From Rhyacophila brunnea (taxonomy: Eukaryota; Arthropoda; Insecta; Trichoptera; Rhyacophilidae), in assembly GCA_022495005.1 (NCBI GenBank), contig JAGYXB010001057.1, forward strand, positions 62,001 through 126,000: 64,000 bases of DNA, given 5' to 3'. A model generated the notes under the pieces. It did not search any database and had not been told where the DNA came from. It saw only the letters and a program-made list of their open reading frames with translations. The translations under genes were made by a program, and so were the position numbers. Below, piece by piece: positions 21,661 to 33,531 of the stretch. The first letter of the stretch is position 1. Every line of letters starts with the position of its first letter.

Positions 21661-22143
21661 AAAGCTCGGCTGAAGTGCTTTTGGCCGCCTGAATAACATC
21701 TTCAAAAGTGACCTCCCACTCTGCCTAAAGCGTAAAGTGTTCAACCACTGTGTGCATCCCGTAATCACATATGCGTGTGAAACATGTACTCTAAGTAAAA
21801 GAGCGATTCAGAAACATAGAATAGCACAATATGGTATGGAGAGGTGCATGTTGGACATAATGCGAAAGGGCAAAAATATGAATGAGTAGATAAGGAAACA
21901 GACAAAGGTTTGCGAAATGGGCTGGACACAGCTCGAAGAAGGAACTATAGTTGGACAAATCAAGTCATCCAGTGGTACCCAATAGCTACAAAACGCCTGC
22001 AAGACAGACCTAGAGGCCGCTGGATCGATGAAATGATAAGTTATGCGGAAGTACGTGACAACGCAACGCAAAGGACCGAGATAAGTGGAATCAGCTTGGA
22101 GAGACCTTCATCCAGCAGTGGATAGATATGATTGATGATGATG
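21661..22143 (+). pseudogene. non-LTR RT tail, longer fragment
   Basis: Pieces in different frames give LCLKRKVFNHCVHPVITYAC then ETCTLSKRAIQKHRIAQYGM and ERCMLDIMRKG, then after frame changes a degraded VIQWYP...GRWIDE and the final QQWIDR-like end with a GATGATGATG tail. This covers the thumb and C-terminal region of the family also seen at 12786 and 38244. Frameshifts and stops make it inactive. It lacks the RT catalytic core and the endonuclease. Confidence 0.85.
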
Positions 22144-22199
22144 AATTATTGTTGTATTATATAATATGGCGTTTATAATATATATGTATGTTTATATTA

Positions 22200-22650
22200 T
22201 ATAATGTTTGAGACTTTCACGGTTGTTTGTTATGGAAATAGATGTTTGGGTTATCACCGTGTGTTATTTCTCCTTTCTCCAACGTTTGCTCTCAGCCAAA
22301 CAGATCTGGTCTCATTTAAAAGTTTTAAATATGTGTATTAGGTAATATTTATTAACTAGGTAGGTATATGAATAAATATTATTTTAATTTAAGAAAAATA
22401 GTTTGAATTTGAGACTTTTGTGTGCTTTCCATAATTCTGCCAGGCCAATCCGCCCCTGGTATACACTATCATAGATTGTTTACGTATGTATAGTGTATTA
22501 TAGGTGTAACATTGATTAGCTTTTCTGTTTGCATTTTCCACAGTAAATGAGAGCTTAAAATTGCGAAGCTTAAGTGATGTCTTCTCACGTCGTGCTTTAT
22601 TGAAAATTATGCGTCGACGTAAATGAAACGCGAAATTCAACATTCACCTG
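22200..22650. other. no gene seen; mixed-composition patch
   Basis: Around 22430-22640 the sequence is unique and contains a forkhead-like TTGTTTACGTATG and CpG-bearing CACGTCGTG / GCGTCGACG. A reverse open frame of 84 codons lacks any recognised motif. Confidence 0.3.
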
Positions 22651-22909
22651 TCTAAAGATAAAGCCTGTAAACTGAAATGTAATCTGGGAATAATAGGAAA
22701 TCCTGAAAAATTAAAAAAGTTTTTTTGCGTTAAAAATTTTTGTATAATTATTTAATTTATGCTGTATTTTTTTCGTTTGTTCCATCTAAACAAGTGCTTT
22801 CTAAAGTGGGCAATATTTTTTCATAAATACTCATATTATTATATTTATTTAACTATTTTTTTTCAACGATTAATTCACAAGACTTAAGAATGTAACATTC
22901 TAATTATTG

Positions 22910-23035
22910 AACATACATAATTTTTAACTGAGAAAATATAATATGATAACCAATAGAAAAAATATTTTTTCAAAAAAGTAAGACAACCAGCAGGATCGAA
23001 CCTGCATCTCTCTGGTTTCTTAAGAGTATTAAGAG
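22910..23035 (-). repeat. SINE family A, reverse member of an inverted pair
   Basis: It carries the terminal module TATTGAACATACATAATTTT, the poly-T/A link and GGATCGAACCTGCATCTCTC, the reverse of the B-box region. The tRNA-like part is truncated at the junction with the forward copy. Confidence 0.75.
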
Positions 23036-23039
23036 CCAT

Positions 23040-23220
23040 TAGTTAAAATTTGTCGCAATTAAGTTAATTAACACCAATAGCGTAGTGGTCTATGTGCATG
23101 GGCGCGAAACCCGAGAGATGCAGGTTCGATTGTCTTACTTTTTTCAAAAAAGATTTTTTCTATTGTTTATAATATATTTTTTCAGTAGTATTTTCAAAAT
23201 TATGTATGTTATATCTTTAT
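23040..23220 (+). repeat. SINE family A, forward member of an inverted pair
   Basis: The A box is TAGCGTAGTGG, followed by GCATGGGCGCGAAACCCGAG and the B box GGTTCGATTG, then CTTACTTTTTT and the module AAAATTATGTATGTT. It is the best preserved pol III promoter pair of this family. Confidence 0.78.
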
Positions 23221-23424
23221 GGTCTCTAAATAAACTGAGGCGTAGTTTTCTTTTACCGTCGCGTAGTAGGCTCTTTGTCCAGTAGGAAAATATTTTGACG
23301 ATGAGTGCCCAAAAGAAAACTGAAATTGATTATTTTCATGACGAATGGGAAATTGAGTATCTCTTGTAATGGTGAAAGACACGTGTGTGTTGTTATTTAT
23401 TTTTTCGTGCCTCAATTTCATCAG

Positions 23425-23797
23425 CCAAATATAATACGTCTGTTTAAGTTGACGAATGGTAACGCAAGAGTGTGGTAGATCACTGTCAGTATTATGGTTG
23501 ATGCTTAAAATGCTTTACGATTCATGAAATTATACTGTATGGAGATGTTGACATTTTTTTGATACCATACACATACCAAAATGCACCATTTATATGGACA
23601 ACAAAAATATTTTCATTAAAATATATAAAGTCATATTTAGTATAATACTGACATGATTTAGAATAATTTAAATATATCAGTCTTTTTCACAGGTCGTTAA
23701 CAATTACAGTTTATTGACAAGACTCCCAATATTTTTCTGTATAATGAATAATAGTTTAACTTTTATCTACTAATCACTGTTACTAATGCAACGAAGC

Positions 23798-23829
<32 letters not shown>

Positions 23830-24050
23830 AATTTTTTACGTTTTTCGGATTTGACGGATTTCTACACGAACATAAAAATGGAAAACAGCAAGGCATGCAT
23901 AAGCCATACCTTTTTTTATTTTTTGAGATATTACGATCTGTTCATAAACGTGTCAAGGTATGAGGCGGGTCAAAGCAAAATTGGATATTGTCGCTCTGCG
24001 TTTTATTTCTTTCTTTCACTTATATAATATAATCGACCCCAGATATAGTA
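23425..24050. other. AT-rich, no gene seen
   Basis: It contains a (TA)n/T-run at 23804-23830. No other feature is recognised. Confidence 0.4.
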
Positions 24051-24054
24051 TCAT

Positions 24055-24592
24055 GCACTTTATTTATTTATTTAAGAAAACAAAACATTGTTGACATGAC
24101 AAATCAAAATTTAGGACGTTCACAACATGAGATTTACATTATAACAAATATTACGCTCACAAGAGAGAACAATAATAATAATAATAATACAAAAAACATT
24201 AACAATTCTATGCAATAAAATAATGTTTCAAAAACAAAATGCAAAGTACATAATTGAAAATGTCTATGTCTTTAGGGAGCGCATTTACTAATCTTGCACT
24301 CCTCGCTAATGGTGCCTGATAGGCTTGACTCGAGGAACCCTGAATAGGTCATGGCTGCGACCATGTTGGTAATTGACCTTTCCTTCTTTAGGAAGCCAGG
24401 ATTAGAAACCATCCCTCGTGATCCCTTGCAGGAAAAAATGTTTCAAGAGCAGAAGTGACCTACGAGATTCAAGAGAGTGAAAAGTGAGCATTCCTTGTAG
24501 AAAGGCAGTCGGAAAGTAATCGTTTGACGAATTATTAAAAGGAGAATAGTTATATATATATCGAAGTGTTTGTATAATACATACAGTCTTTC
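24055..24592 (-). pseudogene. non-LTR retrotransposon 3' end with RT C-terminal remnant
   Basis: The minus strand encodes LTFHSLESRRSLLLLKHFF (about 24425-24480) and, in another frame, APLARSARLVNALPKDIDIF followed by NYVLCILFLKHYFIA and a stop (about 24215-24320). The R-x-x-L-x-N-x-L-P-x-D-I-D-I-F pattern is the typical C-terminus of several non-LTR clades. A 3' UTR and an AATAAATAAATAAAG-type tail ending at 24057 follow. Frame changes and the missing catalytic core make it defective. The 5' side stops at the hAT inserted at 24594. Confidence 0.82.
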
Positions 24593-24593
24593 T

Positions 24594-25295
24594 CAAAGTG
24601 GGCAATAATTCCCCCTTGTGGGCGCTGGAGGCTTTCAGGGGGCAGTAGAAGGCTCAAAAAAAAATTAGGGGGCATTTAGGAAATCTAGAGGCTATAAAAA
24701 TCCTAGATTAGAAGAACTTATTGAACTGACAAGAAACGAAGAATTAAAAATTAAATTCAAGAATGGCTACCAAGAATTTTGGCTGCAGAAGCGAATCTCT
24801 CAACTGTACTCTGGGTTATGGTTCGTTGTTTAATAATTTCTCATAGCATTCCCATCGTCGTATTTGTGGGAACGTGGATTTACTGCTGTAGCAACGTTGC
24901 TAACTAAAAAGAGAAATCGGCTGCAAGTTACTGAACGCGGCGACTTCCAGCTGTTTTTAAGTGAATTCGAGCCTGATATTAACAAACTCGTCGAAATGCA
25001 TCAGATTCATCCTTCACATCAGATAAGTTTTAAATTCAAAGCCTTCTTTTAATGTTAATAAAAATACTACTAAATACGATTAAGTATGAGTTTTATTTAC
25101 TCTCATTGAAACATTCTTTGATCTCAGAAATAAGATATGGGTCACACCCTATCTATCCTATCCATATTATAATAATGCATGTTTAAAAATTATGCAACAT
25201 ATGGTAATATAAAAAGGTGAGTTAAAAATATGGGGGCACTAGATTTTTTTAAATCTCAAAGTGGGCGGTGGTCGAAATAAGTTTGAGAACCTGTG
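24594..25295 (+). mobile_element. decayed hAT transposon with transposase C-terminus
   Basis: The left end is CAGTCTTTCTCAAAGTGGGC and the right end, in reverse, begins near CAGGTTCTCAAA. The subterminal GTGGGC motif is present on both sides. AATACATA before and AATACAAT just beyond the right end are a possible degraded 8-bp duplication. The right border is uncertain by a few bases. Confidence 0.75.
24705..25052 (+). pseudogene. hAT transposase fragment (ZBED5/FAM200-like C-terminus)
   Basis: Translation gives LEELIELTRNEELKIKFKNG, then YQEFWLQKRISQLYS, two adjacent stops, and SSYLWERGFTAVATLLTKKR followed by NRLQVTERGDFQLFLSEFEP and DINKLVEMHQIHPSH. This is the hAT C-terminal dimerisation domain, with the usual FWxxx...F-S/T-A-V-x-L-x-x-K-K-R-N-R-L core. 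The BED zinc finger and catalytic N-terminal half are missing and the frame has stops, so no active enzyme is made. The final 62 residues are still open. Confidence 0.88.
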
Positions 25296-25329
25296 GTTTA
25301 ATACAATAGTTAATATCAAGTTATTAATA

Positions 25330-26080
25330 TGTCATTTATTGATTCTCCGTTAATGCCGCCAGCTAGTGCTGTATATGTATTATCAATAAATAAATAAAAG
25401 ACAGACATGACAGTTATGTCCAACCACTAAAGTACTATAAACATTTTATATATAAAGTTTATTTTAATAAAAACGTGAATTCGATATTTATTACGATATA
25501 TTTACAATAAAAACGTATTTCGCAAGAGAGTACCGTTACAATAAACATAAAATAAATGTGTTGCTCCAAAGTAAAGCCTTGTTCGTATCAAAAGAAAATA
25601 ATCCAGAGTTCTTATTGTAATACATGCGTTCAATAACACTCGAAATTTTCCCTTTCTTTCGCTGAATATTTACAACAAGCTGTGAGTTTTTCCCAAACGA
25701 GGCTTAAAATTTAATATCAAAATAATGTTCAAAAATTCTGTGCGGTCTCTGTGAAAAATGTGAGTTTACGACTTAAGGGCTGCAGAGTCTGCGTGCGACC
25801 TTTTTGTTGTTTTTTAATGAAAGTATTCAGTTACTGAATCACAAAGAGGACTTTGTCAAATTTTGATTCAGGTATAGCATTCCTTCAGGAATTCAACGTG
25901 CTCGAATAACATTCATTAATTTACCTATGACAGTGGTAGCATTTTACATATTATTGTGCTGTTTGTACATCATTGCTAGTAGTTCGAGTAGGTACGTGAT
26001 ACAAGCTTTGAACATATTAATTCTTATTTTTTTTGATATTGCTATCGTAATGTAATAAATTCGTGACGTTTTTTCAGTAT
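25330..26080. other. AT-rich, no gene seen
   Basis: No repeat, exon or RNA gene is recognised. Confidence 0.4.
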
Positions 26081-26089
26081 GTTTATAAT

Positions 26090-26800
26090 TAGGGAATCCA
26101 ATCCCGGGATCCCGAGCTATTTTCGATACCTATGAATCCCGGGATTGATAAACATAATCCCGGGATTTCGGGATTGATTTTTTTATCAATTTTTATGGAA
26201 AATATAACAGAAAAAATACTTTTAATACAAAATAACTACATTGAAAATAAACTGAGTTTGAATGAAGTTTGATGTGTAGGTTGCCGATTCATTTTATTTT
26301 TCACATAGATTATTAAAAATGAGAAAGATTGGTAAAAAAAGAATGCTTCGCACTTTTAACAAAGTAATTCCACCATGATATCATACGTTTTACGGCAGTT
26401 TCATATTTGGCTGACTAATTAGATTTATGAAGCGGAAAGGCCATAAGTACGCCATGATTATTTGCTTTACTATTTTAAATCTCGCTGATCTATTCATTAT
26501 GTCTTTATTATCAGAAATAGCAATCTCATATTAAATTCACATTATCATTTATATTACAATATTATTTACTCCATTAAACTTGTGTATTTCCAAGATTTAA
26601 CGTATACAATATTAACAATAAATGTCTTAAATAGTATAAATTATACTAGATTTATTTTTGATTGATTTTATCAATGCTATTTGTAAATATGAAAATTTTA
26701 TATATACAATGGAAAAATCAATCAGGATAGTCCGGGATCCGGATGTCAAATTGTAATCCGAAATCGGGATCAGAATTTTGGCTCGGGATTGGATTCCCTA
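26090..26800. mobile_element. hAT element with CCCGGGAT subterminal repeats, copy 1
   Basis: The termini are TAGGGAATCCAATCCCGGGA and, in reverse, TAGGGAATCCAATCCCGAGC. TTTATAAT lies at 26082-26089 and 26801-26808, a perfect 8-bp duplication. ATCCCGGG and its complement recur several times within 100 bp of the left end. The right end has the same motifs partly decayed at CpG. The 711-bp body is AT-rich and non-coding. Confidence 0.93.
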
Positions 26801-26804
26801 TTTA

Positions 26805-27250
26805 TAATAATTATTCAATTATATTTGTAACACATCTTAATCTTGATTAATTAACCCATTTTGAATTCGTAAAAGTAATTATTGACACAATGAGTGCTGA
26901 TTTATTTAAAATATATAAGAAACTTTTTATTAGTCTTGATATGTGGTTAGTTATTTGTAAACTTATTTGCTTTTAGTTTATTGATTTGGATGTTATGAGT
27001 GTTATGATAATTGTATCGGCATGTTAAAATAATTATGCAATTATATTTGAAACACATCTTAATCTTGATTTAACCCATTTTGAATTCATAAAATTAATTA
27101 TTGACTCAATGAGTGCAGATTTATTTAAAATATATTAGAAACTTTTCATCAGTCTTAATAATATGTGGTTAGTTATTTGTAAACTTATTTGGTTTTAGCT
27201 TATTGATTTGGATGTTATAAGTGCTATGACAATTGTATTATATAATATAT
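26805..27250. repeat. 222-bp tandem duplication
   Basis: CAATTATATTTGTAACACAT at 26816 matches CAATTATATTTGAAACACAT at 27038, a 222-bp step. Similarity continues through ATGAGTGCTGATTTATTTAA and GTGGTTAGTTATTTGTAAAC. The hAT at 26090-26800 interrupts the first unit at its left part. Confidence 0.85.
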
Positions 27251-27364
27251 GGAAAGTGTTCTTAAACATGAATTATTTTGGAGATTCTTAACATTATCTA
27301 AACTTTGACCTTACTATGTATTTTTAAAGGTGTTTTCATATTGTTTACATTAATTCATTAAATA

Positions 27365-27560
27365 ACTGGTCTCGATCCACTGCTGGATAAAGCTTCTTGA
27401 GCTGTTTCCATTCTTCTTAATATCTAGTGCTTTACTGCCATGTATTCCGACAAGCGGTTCGATTTGGCGAACTTTAGGACGACCCCGTAGTCATTTAGTA
27501 CCTCTTTGATACCTACCACTATACGAGTAAATTTGATTGGCGGTTTCAATTTCTCAAGTT
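27365..27560 (-). pseudogene. degraded non-LTR RT tail
   Basis: The plus-strand text TCCACTGCTGGATAAAGC and GAGCTGTTTCCATTCTTCTT mirrors the 3' end of the WKQLEEAF RT family (compare 38250-38310). Further right, GGACGACCCCG and ACCTCTTTGATACC correspond to the RGxxRP region. No frame remains open. Confidence 0.65.
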
Positions 27561-27871
27561 TCAATATACATGTACTTACTTACCTATAATATTTGAGATT
27601 TTCACGGTTTTAGTATCTAATAGATTTTTCGCCTTTCATCGTGTGTTCTATATCTGTCTTTCCTTGAAGATTATCTCTTCACAACATATGGCATCTTAAG
27701 AATGGTTCTGCAATAAGCCCAAAACGTCTCCCAAACGTTCTTCCAGAAGGAGAAAGAACACGCGGTGGAAACCCAAAAATCTGTTACGATATATTTGTAC
27801 CTATGAAATAATAAATTCATATTTCAATTCATAATATTATATTTGTGAATGTACAATATAGCTTTTAAGAA

Positions 27872-27914
27872 ATGGAGACAAAAAGAGAAAAAAGAGAGAA
27901 AAAGCAAATCTCTG
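27872..27914 (+). CDS. candidate first coding exon of NWD/QUI-1-like gene
   Basis: An ATG in good context (G at -3, G at +4) opens METKREKKREKKQIS and then breaks after the first base of a codon at a consensus donor, G|GTAAGT (27915). The next exon (28349) begins with AT and so completes a GAT (Asp) codon and continues FREERKQ. The 434-base intron between them starts GTAAGT and ends TTTTTTTGCAG. Only the fit of phase, donor and acceptor supports this exon. The Lys/Glu-rich peptide has low complexity and could arise by chance from A-rich DNA, and known family members usually have an SST-F motif just before the D-F-R-E-E-R helix. The true upstream exon may therefore lie elsewhere. The sequence shows no clear core promoter. 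Confidence 0.4.
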
Positions 27915-28348
27915 GTAAGTATTTTCCACACAGTGATCGTGATCTCATCCGTCAAAAATACTCAGTTACCCCAATAGAGACATACGAAATCGCAGTGATA
28001 TAAGGCGAGTTCAATGACCAATCATGGCTAAGCCATGGCTGCATGGATTAAAAGCTTTAATCGTTGAGACCTGCACCTTGTATGCCTTCTGGAGGAATTT
28101 CTGCCATACACTAAAACGGTCAATTGAGGCTCTACCGTGCTTCTATAGTGCTGTTGAAATTGTATATCTCATGCCGTCATGAGCACCCTGTTGCCATACG
28201 AGCAGATGAATTTATTATACTGAGATGCACTTTATACTATTGTATAGCATTATTCTGTTACACGAGTTTATTTAAAATATCTATTATACCTATATATTAT
28301 ATTATACCTTTATAAATAGTAATCATTTTAATTTTTGTTTTTTTGCAG

Positions 28349-28428
28349 ATTTTAGAGAAGAACGAAAGCAGTTACTCGAGATTGTTGGTCCAGAGTTACA
28401 GTCTATGTATGACGACAGACAGATTGAG
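28349..28428 (+). CDS. internal coding exon, DUF4062-type domain of a NACHT/WD-repeat (NWD1/QUI-1-like) protein
   Basis: A strong acceptor (polypyrimidine tract then TTTTTTTGCAG) and a consensus donor (GAG|GTAAGT) enclose 80 bases with a single open frame. That frame is phase 1 at entry and phase 0 at exit: [D]FREERKQLLEIVGPELQS then MYDDRQIE. From memory of the family, D-F-x-E-E-R-x-x-L-x-x-x-V-x-P-x-L is the first helix of the DUF4062-like N-terminal domain found before the NACHT ATPase and WD40 repeats of NWD1, NWD2 and C. elegans QUI-1. These are STAND-type intracellular proteins. The next block (a V-D-M/L-x-x-G motif) is not found nearby, so the following intron is long or the next exon lies outside. 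Composition is clearly less AT-rich than its flanks. Coding status is well supported; the family assignment is likely. Confidence 0.75.
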
Positions 28429-31400
28429 GTAAGTCAAACTTCTTTTTTAGTTATACTGACTGCATTTTATCATATCGTCACTGTTCTGGCAGAAGACACT
28501 AATTCGAAAAAATTACATATTGAGTTAGCTATACCAAAATGTTCCTTATTTCAAACTTTACCGTCTGGAAACCTTCTTAATAAATAAACAGTCTTTATTT
28601 TAAAGTCATCCTTTTTACGATTACTTAATAAACTCACATGATAGACCATTTTAAACATTTTAACAACTTCAAAGTCAAATTACTCAAAACTAGTATTCTC
28701 CAGTTTGTGTGTTCTGCCAGAACAGAGACGATATTATCTCAAAAATCATCAACACATATCTGGTCTGGTCCACTAATGGAGCTCCTCAACTAATAATTGT
28801 TCATGCCCGATGGTCCTCAGTTTCCATGCACCATTCGTGAATATTGGTATAATTACTATACATGACGTATAGAATTCATTATTACACGAAAACAGCCGGC
28901 GGTAGTGGTGGTTTATGGTATGTGGAAACCCAAAGCGAAGACTGACCCATACAATAAAAAATAATCCAAACAATTCGGAACAACGACATCAAAAATTATA
29001 AGAAATAAATCTTGCACAATAATTATCAAAACTCATTCATTTATGACAGTCACCAGCGTTACCAGCTTAGCAGTTTCATTGCCAGATGTAATATTTTTTG
29101 CGTTAAATCTAGCATTTTTCGCCGCTACAAATAGATAGAGTATTAAACCAGATTTGCTTGAAAATCAAGATACTGGTCTCTGGTACGTTAAATTTTATAA
29201 ATAAAATAAAAATTTTGATAATAAATGAAGACTAATCTTTTTTATTAATTTTAATAATTGACCTATTTTATTAGTTGTAAAATACAAAATTCTACTTCGA
29301 TCATGGTTCTTGTAGAAATAATGTTTTAATGTATGACATATTTAAAAAACAGTTTTGAATTTTAAACTATCTAGATTATATTTTATTATTCTAGTATATT
29401 TTTGTGAATGTCAGTTGGCAACACTGCCAATAACGCTAGATAAAGCACATAGTTATTATGTTGGACGTTAATCCACTTTTTTCTCACTGTCATTAGTAAA
29501 TTACAAACACATGAATTAACAACTCTATGTTTGCACTCTAAAAATAATGCATTCCAATGAATATTTATTTCAGCACTTAAAATAAAAAATAACGTCTATA
29601 TCTAAAACCTACGAAAAAGTAAGATTTAAATAATCATTTTATATCGTGTATTTGATGGCACGTTTGTACGTTTTTCTCTACTAGTGTATACTTTAAAGGT
29701 TAGTTTTAAATATTCCTTGCCGCCTTTATCCAATTTTTGATATGTGTCATACGGGAAATGCAATTTTCTCGCTGAGATTTACCGTTAAAGTAAATACGAC
29801 GTGCTTATTTACCCCGGACAAGTGTCAATCGAGATGTCAATAATAATTCATTTTGTATGAATATTTCCCCTAAAAAGGAATATATTCATAAAGGTAACTC
29901 GAAAATCCAGCTCTTCACACAAACAAACAACGTCATCGCAAGCTTACTGAGCGAGCTTCAGCCGGAATACAAATTACATTGCGCTACATTACGTTTTCTT
30001 CTTAAAAAACAGACACCACGTAAGTATTTTGTTTTTACGAAAGTATCTCTATATACAGCGCCCTCGAAATTGTTTTCCTGCTTGCGCAATATTATGCTGA
30101 AATAATTACGAGATAAAAGTGTACATTGGATACGCGATTCGCCAGGATGTAGTATTTTTCTTGCTGAAAGTGGTTATATTTCACGATCCGAAAAGTAAAC
30201 TGGGACATTCAATGAGTGAAACAGACAAAACGAAATCAACTCATCTAAAATTCATGCGAGTTTATTTTGAATATGGGTGGTTTACAATAATTATGGATCA
30301 AGTCCGTCAAAATGTAACCTGAGATATTTGGACCTAAAGTTAAAAAACCTTTTGTAAAATACAGGAACGTTTTCACTGTATCTACTTAAAATATTTTTAT
30401 AAAACATGGATCTATATAAATAAATTGTCGAAACATAACGTATATTTAGGCTTTATTAATATTAGCAAATACCTCTTTATACTGCTGAAGGAACTGTAAA
30501 AATGTACATGATTCACATTCAATTTGATGTCTAATCAATATTAGTATTGCCGTTTATGTGGAAAATTGTAGAGCTACGATTGTGATATTAATACATAATA
30601 TAGAAATCTGTTTTATCTAGCCACTGAAATAAATTTTATGAAAATTGGACATGATCCAGAATTATTATAGTGTCTTGTTACATCATGATGATAATATTAT
30701 GTTGGGTGAAAACAAGAAGAAAATTTGGGTTTTTGTCTCAATTGAAACAGTAATATTTTTGTTAGATTATACAAAAGAAACTATTTTGTAGGTTTTTAAT
30801 TAGCTAGATTACAGAAAATTTACTTCTAAAATGATCTTGAAAGACTTGACTTAGTTTCATCATCTTTAATTTTAGAATATACGAGTATATTGTTTCACTA
30901 ACGTGTATCTAATGTTACAAAAATTGAGTCCAGTGTGTTAAATATGTCCAAAAATGTTATGAAAATTAAGATTAAGAAAATTAAGTTAATGAAAGAAAAC
31001 AGACACCTGACCTTTTACTTCTGATGCACATAATTAAATCGATAAAGTTAATTTTGAATCTGTCTTCTATTCTAGTCAGCTGTTCCATGTCCACAGTGAA
31101 CGGCGGATGTAATTAATTTAGTATTCTAATATGGAGTTATGCGCATATCAGGCAAGTTAATTATTCTCATGGGAGTGGAGAATTGAAATTGCTAAGGCAG
31201 CTAAATGCTGCTGCATACACTGCCTACGTTTTCTTAACGGCCGTAAAGCGTCACGTAATTTGTTACTTGCATTTCGTTTTTACCACCTGTTGAAAAAATA
31301 ATCGTGACTGAAATACGTTTTAGGAATTGCTGTTAAATGTTTTGTAAAAAAAATTGAACTTACTTAAAATTCCATTTATTATTTTCAATTCAAGATAAAT

Positions 31401-31580
31401 TAATCACTGTGTACAATTTGAGCGCAGACGAGAATTATATTTTAATTCCAAAATTTTAAACCATTTATTTATTGAAATTATAGTTGCCACATTATTGATG
31501 AAAAATCTAATGGTTCAACTAATTAAATTTGCTGTCATTCTAATTATGGGAAATTAAATGGGAGTGGTGGCGCTTTTAGC
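28429..31580. other. probable intron, mostly unique sequence
   Basis: This follows the donor at 28429 and holds no further exon I can support. Patches of mixed composition at 29750-30110 (TTACCCCGGACAAG, GAGCGAGCTTCAGCCGG) and 31070-31280 (CAGTGAACGGCGG, TAATTAATTTAG, AACGGCCGTAAAGCGTC) are unique and may be conserved noncoding elements. Around 29048-29435 a decayed inverted pair (AGCGTTACCAG / AATAACGCT, with TTGGCAACACTG) may be an old transposon. Confidence 0.45.
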
Positions 31581-31589
31581 AGTGGACTG

Positions 31590-32135
31590 TATAATTTTAA
31601 GGTGATGTGGATTCCGGATCTAGGGGTGGGGGCAATTTAACAGACTGCCAGACACTGACCTTTATGATGATTAATTTATGATGGCTTTGTGGTCTGGTTG
31701 CACTGTTACTCGCGCGGTATTGTTTGTCGGATTACCCGGTGCGCGGCAGTTGCCGGTGCACTGTTAATGGATGATATAATATGGGGTGGATGATTGATGA
31801 GGATAGATATGTATGTAGGTGTGAATTAATCAATAAACTGTGGTTTAGCAATAAAAGGCCAACACACACCAGTGTCTTGAACTAACTTTTTAATCACTCA
31901 GTAGTTAACCACGGCCAGGCTTTTAACAGGCCCGCAACATGACCGTTTTCTTGATGTCTTGAAGTCACTCTTGAGCCACGCTGTAGGTAGAAAGCGACGG
32001 TAAAGTATTACAACTGGTCCACGTCCGCTTGTTGCATATCACTTGAGCTAACTCAATGTTATCTGAATCACGGTCTATCATGACCCGTGACTGCCGTCAC
32101 TTAGTCTTGTGACAATAATACTGGGATTTTATGGA
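31590..32135. repeat. repeat Y, copy 1
   Basis: It shares GATTCCGGATCT, CAGACACTGACCTTT, TCATGACCCGTGA and TGACAATAATA, in the same order, with 34975-35395. It is less AT-rich than average and has no coding frame. Class unknown; a decayed LTR is one possibility. Confidence 0.65.
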
Positions 32136-32139
32136 GGTA

Positions 32140-33530
32140 GGAAGTAAGGATTAATGCAAATATAAATGGCCCAAACAAGGAGATTCGAATCTATATTATT
32201 AAATGTAATTTATGGTAAAATAAAGTGACCAATATAAGTGGCATTAATTTAAATTTTGTATTTTTTACAAGTGGTAAGTGGGTAAGTAATAATTTTTCAA
32301 TAATATTGTGAATCGGTACAATACTATCGTTTGGTCACAAAAATACGTATGTAAATTACTACGAACCTTCTTGTGATAAATTTTACAAAAATTAAGCGGT
32401 TTCCATGCATTACCGATGCACTGTCACGATTGTTATATTACATTTACATTATTTAATTTTTTTAATTAATTAAATAATATATAAATAATTACGTAAGTGA
32501 AATAATGCAATATTAAATACTAGATTATGTATAAAAAGTCTTCTAAAAATAACATACTTTGTAAATTTTAGTGGCGTGTATATTATTTCTAAGAAAGGTA
32601 GATTAGTTTCTATTGAAACGTTTCAATCAGATAATGAAAAGACACCCGGAGAGAGTTTACGCACATACTTACCGTGACTATAGTTCAAGCCACTTCAATT
32701 AAAGGGTCTAACATCCAATAAATAAACAAAAGTTATAATGGAACTGAAATAAAATAGACTTTGAACCAACCAGTTTTGGTGACACTCGTTTATATTATGT
32801 TGTTTTTACCGCATCTCTCAATTATTTTCCCCAAATGAAATATGCTGTCGTTGGTTTAGAGCCTCGAGGATTATTGAAAGACGTTTCTCTTGTTTTTATA
32901 GTGTAAGAAACAAATTAATGGGCTTTTAATTTGAAAGGGATTACTTTACTTCTCTGGGAGAAAAATAAATAATTTTCTATAAACAGCTCCAGTAGAAAAA
33001 TAATTTTACTTAGAAACATTGCAGTCTCAATTTTCCATTAGCCTACTTTTGTCATTTGATACTTGTATTGAATTATATTTAATTGAAAATAACATCTGCA
33101 TAAATAATCAAAGGAAATTATTACAATAAATTTTAGCAGCTTTCGTCATTTCGTTAGTGACTTATTGATATTATCTAGGTACCCATAAACATACCACAAT
33201 TCATGTGGTAATGCACTTTTATAATAAATAGTCGATTTTAAACTGTCTATGCTGCCAACTCCAAGGTATCTCTAACCAGTTTGAAAATATTTACCCATCA
33301 CTGCTAATCCATTCTAGCTTCTCAACGCCCTACTGCAGGTGGTATGTATTCTCCTTCTTCGTAATTATGCTGTCAATAAAAGATACTTACAATGCTTTTA
33401 TGTTTGACATATTCTTTGGGGTAGGTACTAAAATATAACTGTAAGTTGGTTGAACTAGTGACGTTGATTTTTCACCCAAGTAAAGCATCGGATTTCTTAT
33501 ATCATTGTCCTTTCTATCATTATTAACTTG
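32140..33530. other. unique AT-rich stretch, no gene seen
   Basis: No exon, RNA gene or shared repeat is recognised. Confidence 0.45.
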
Positions 33531-33531
33531 A

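Noticed and set aside
28405..28587. 60-codon frame starting MYDDRQIE and running past 28428
   Set aside because: It reads through the consensus donor GTAAGT. The real coding part is the exon ending at 28428.
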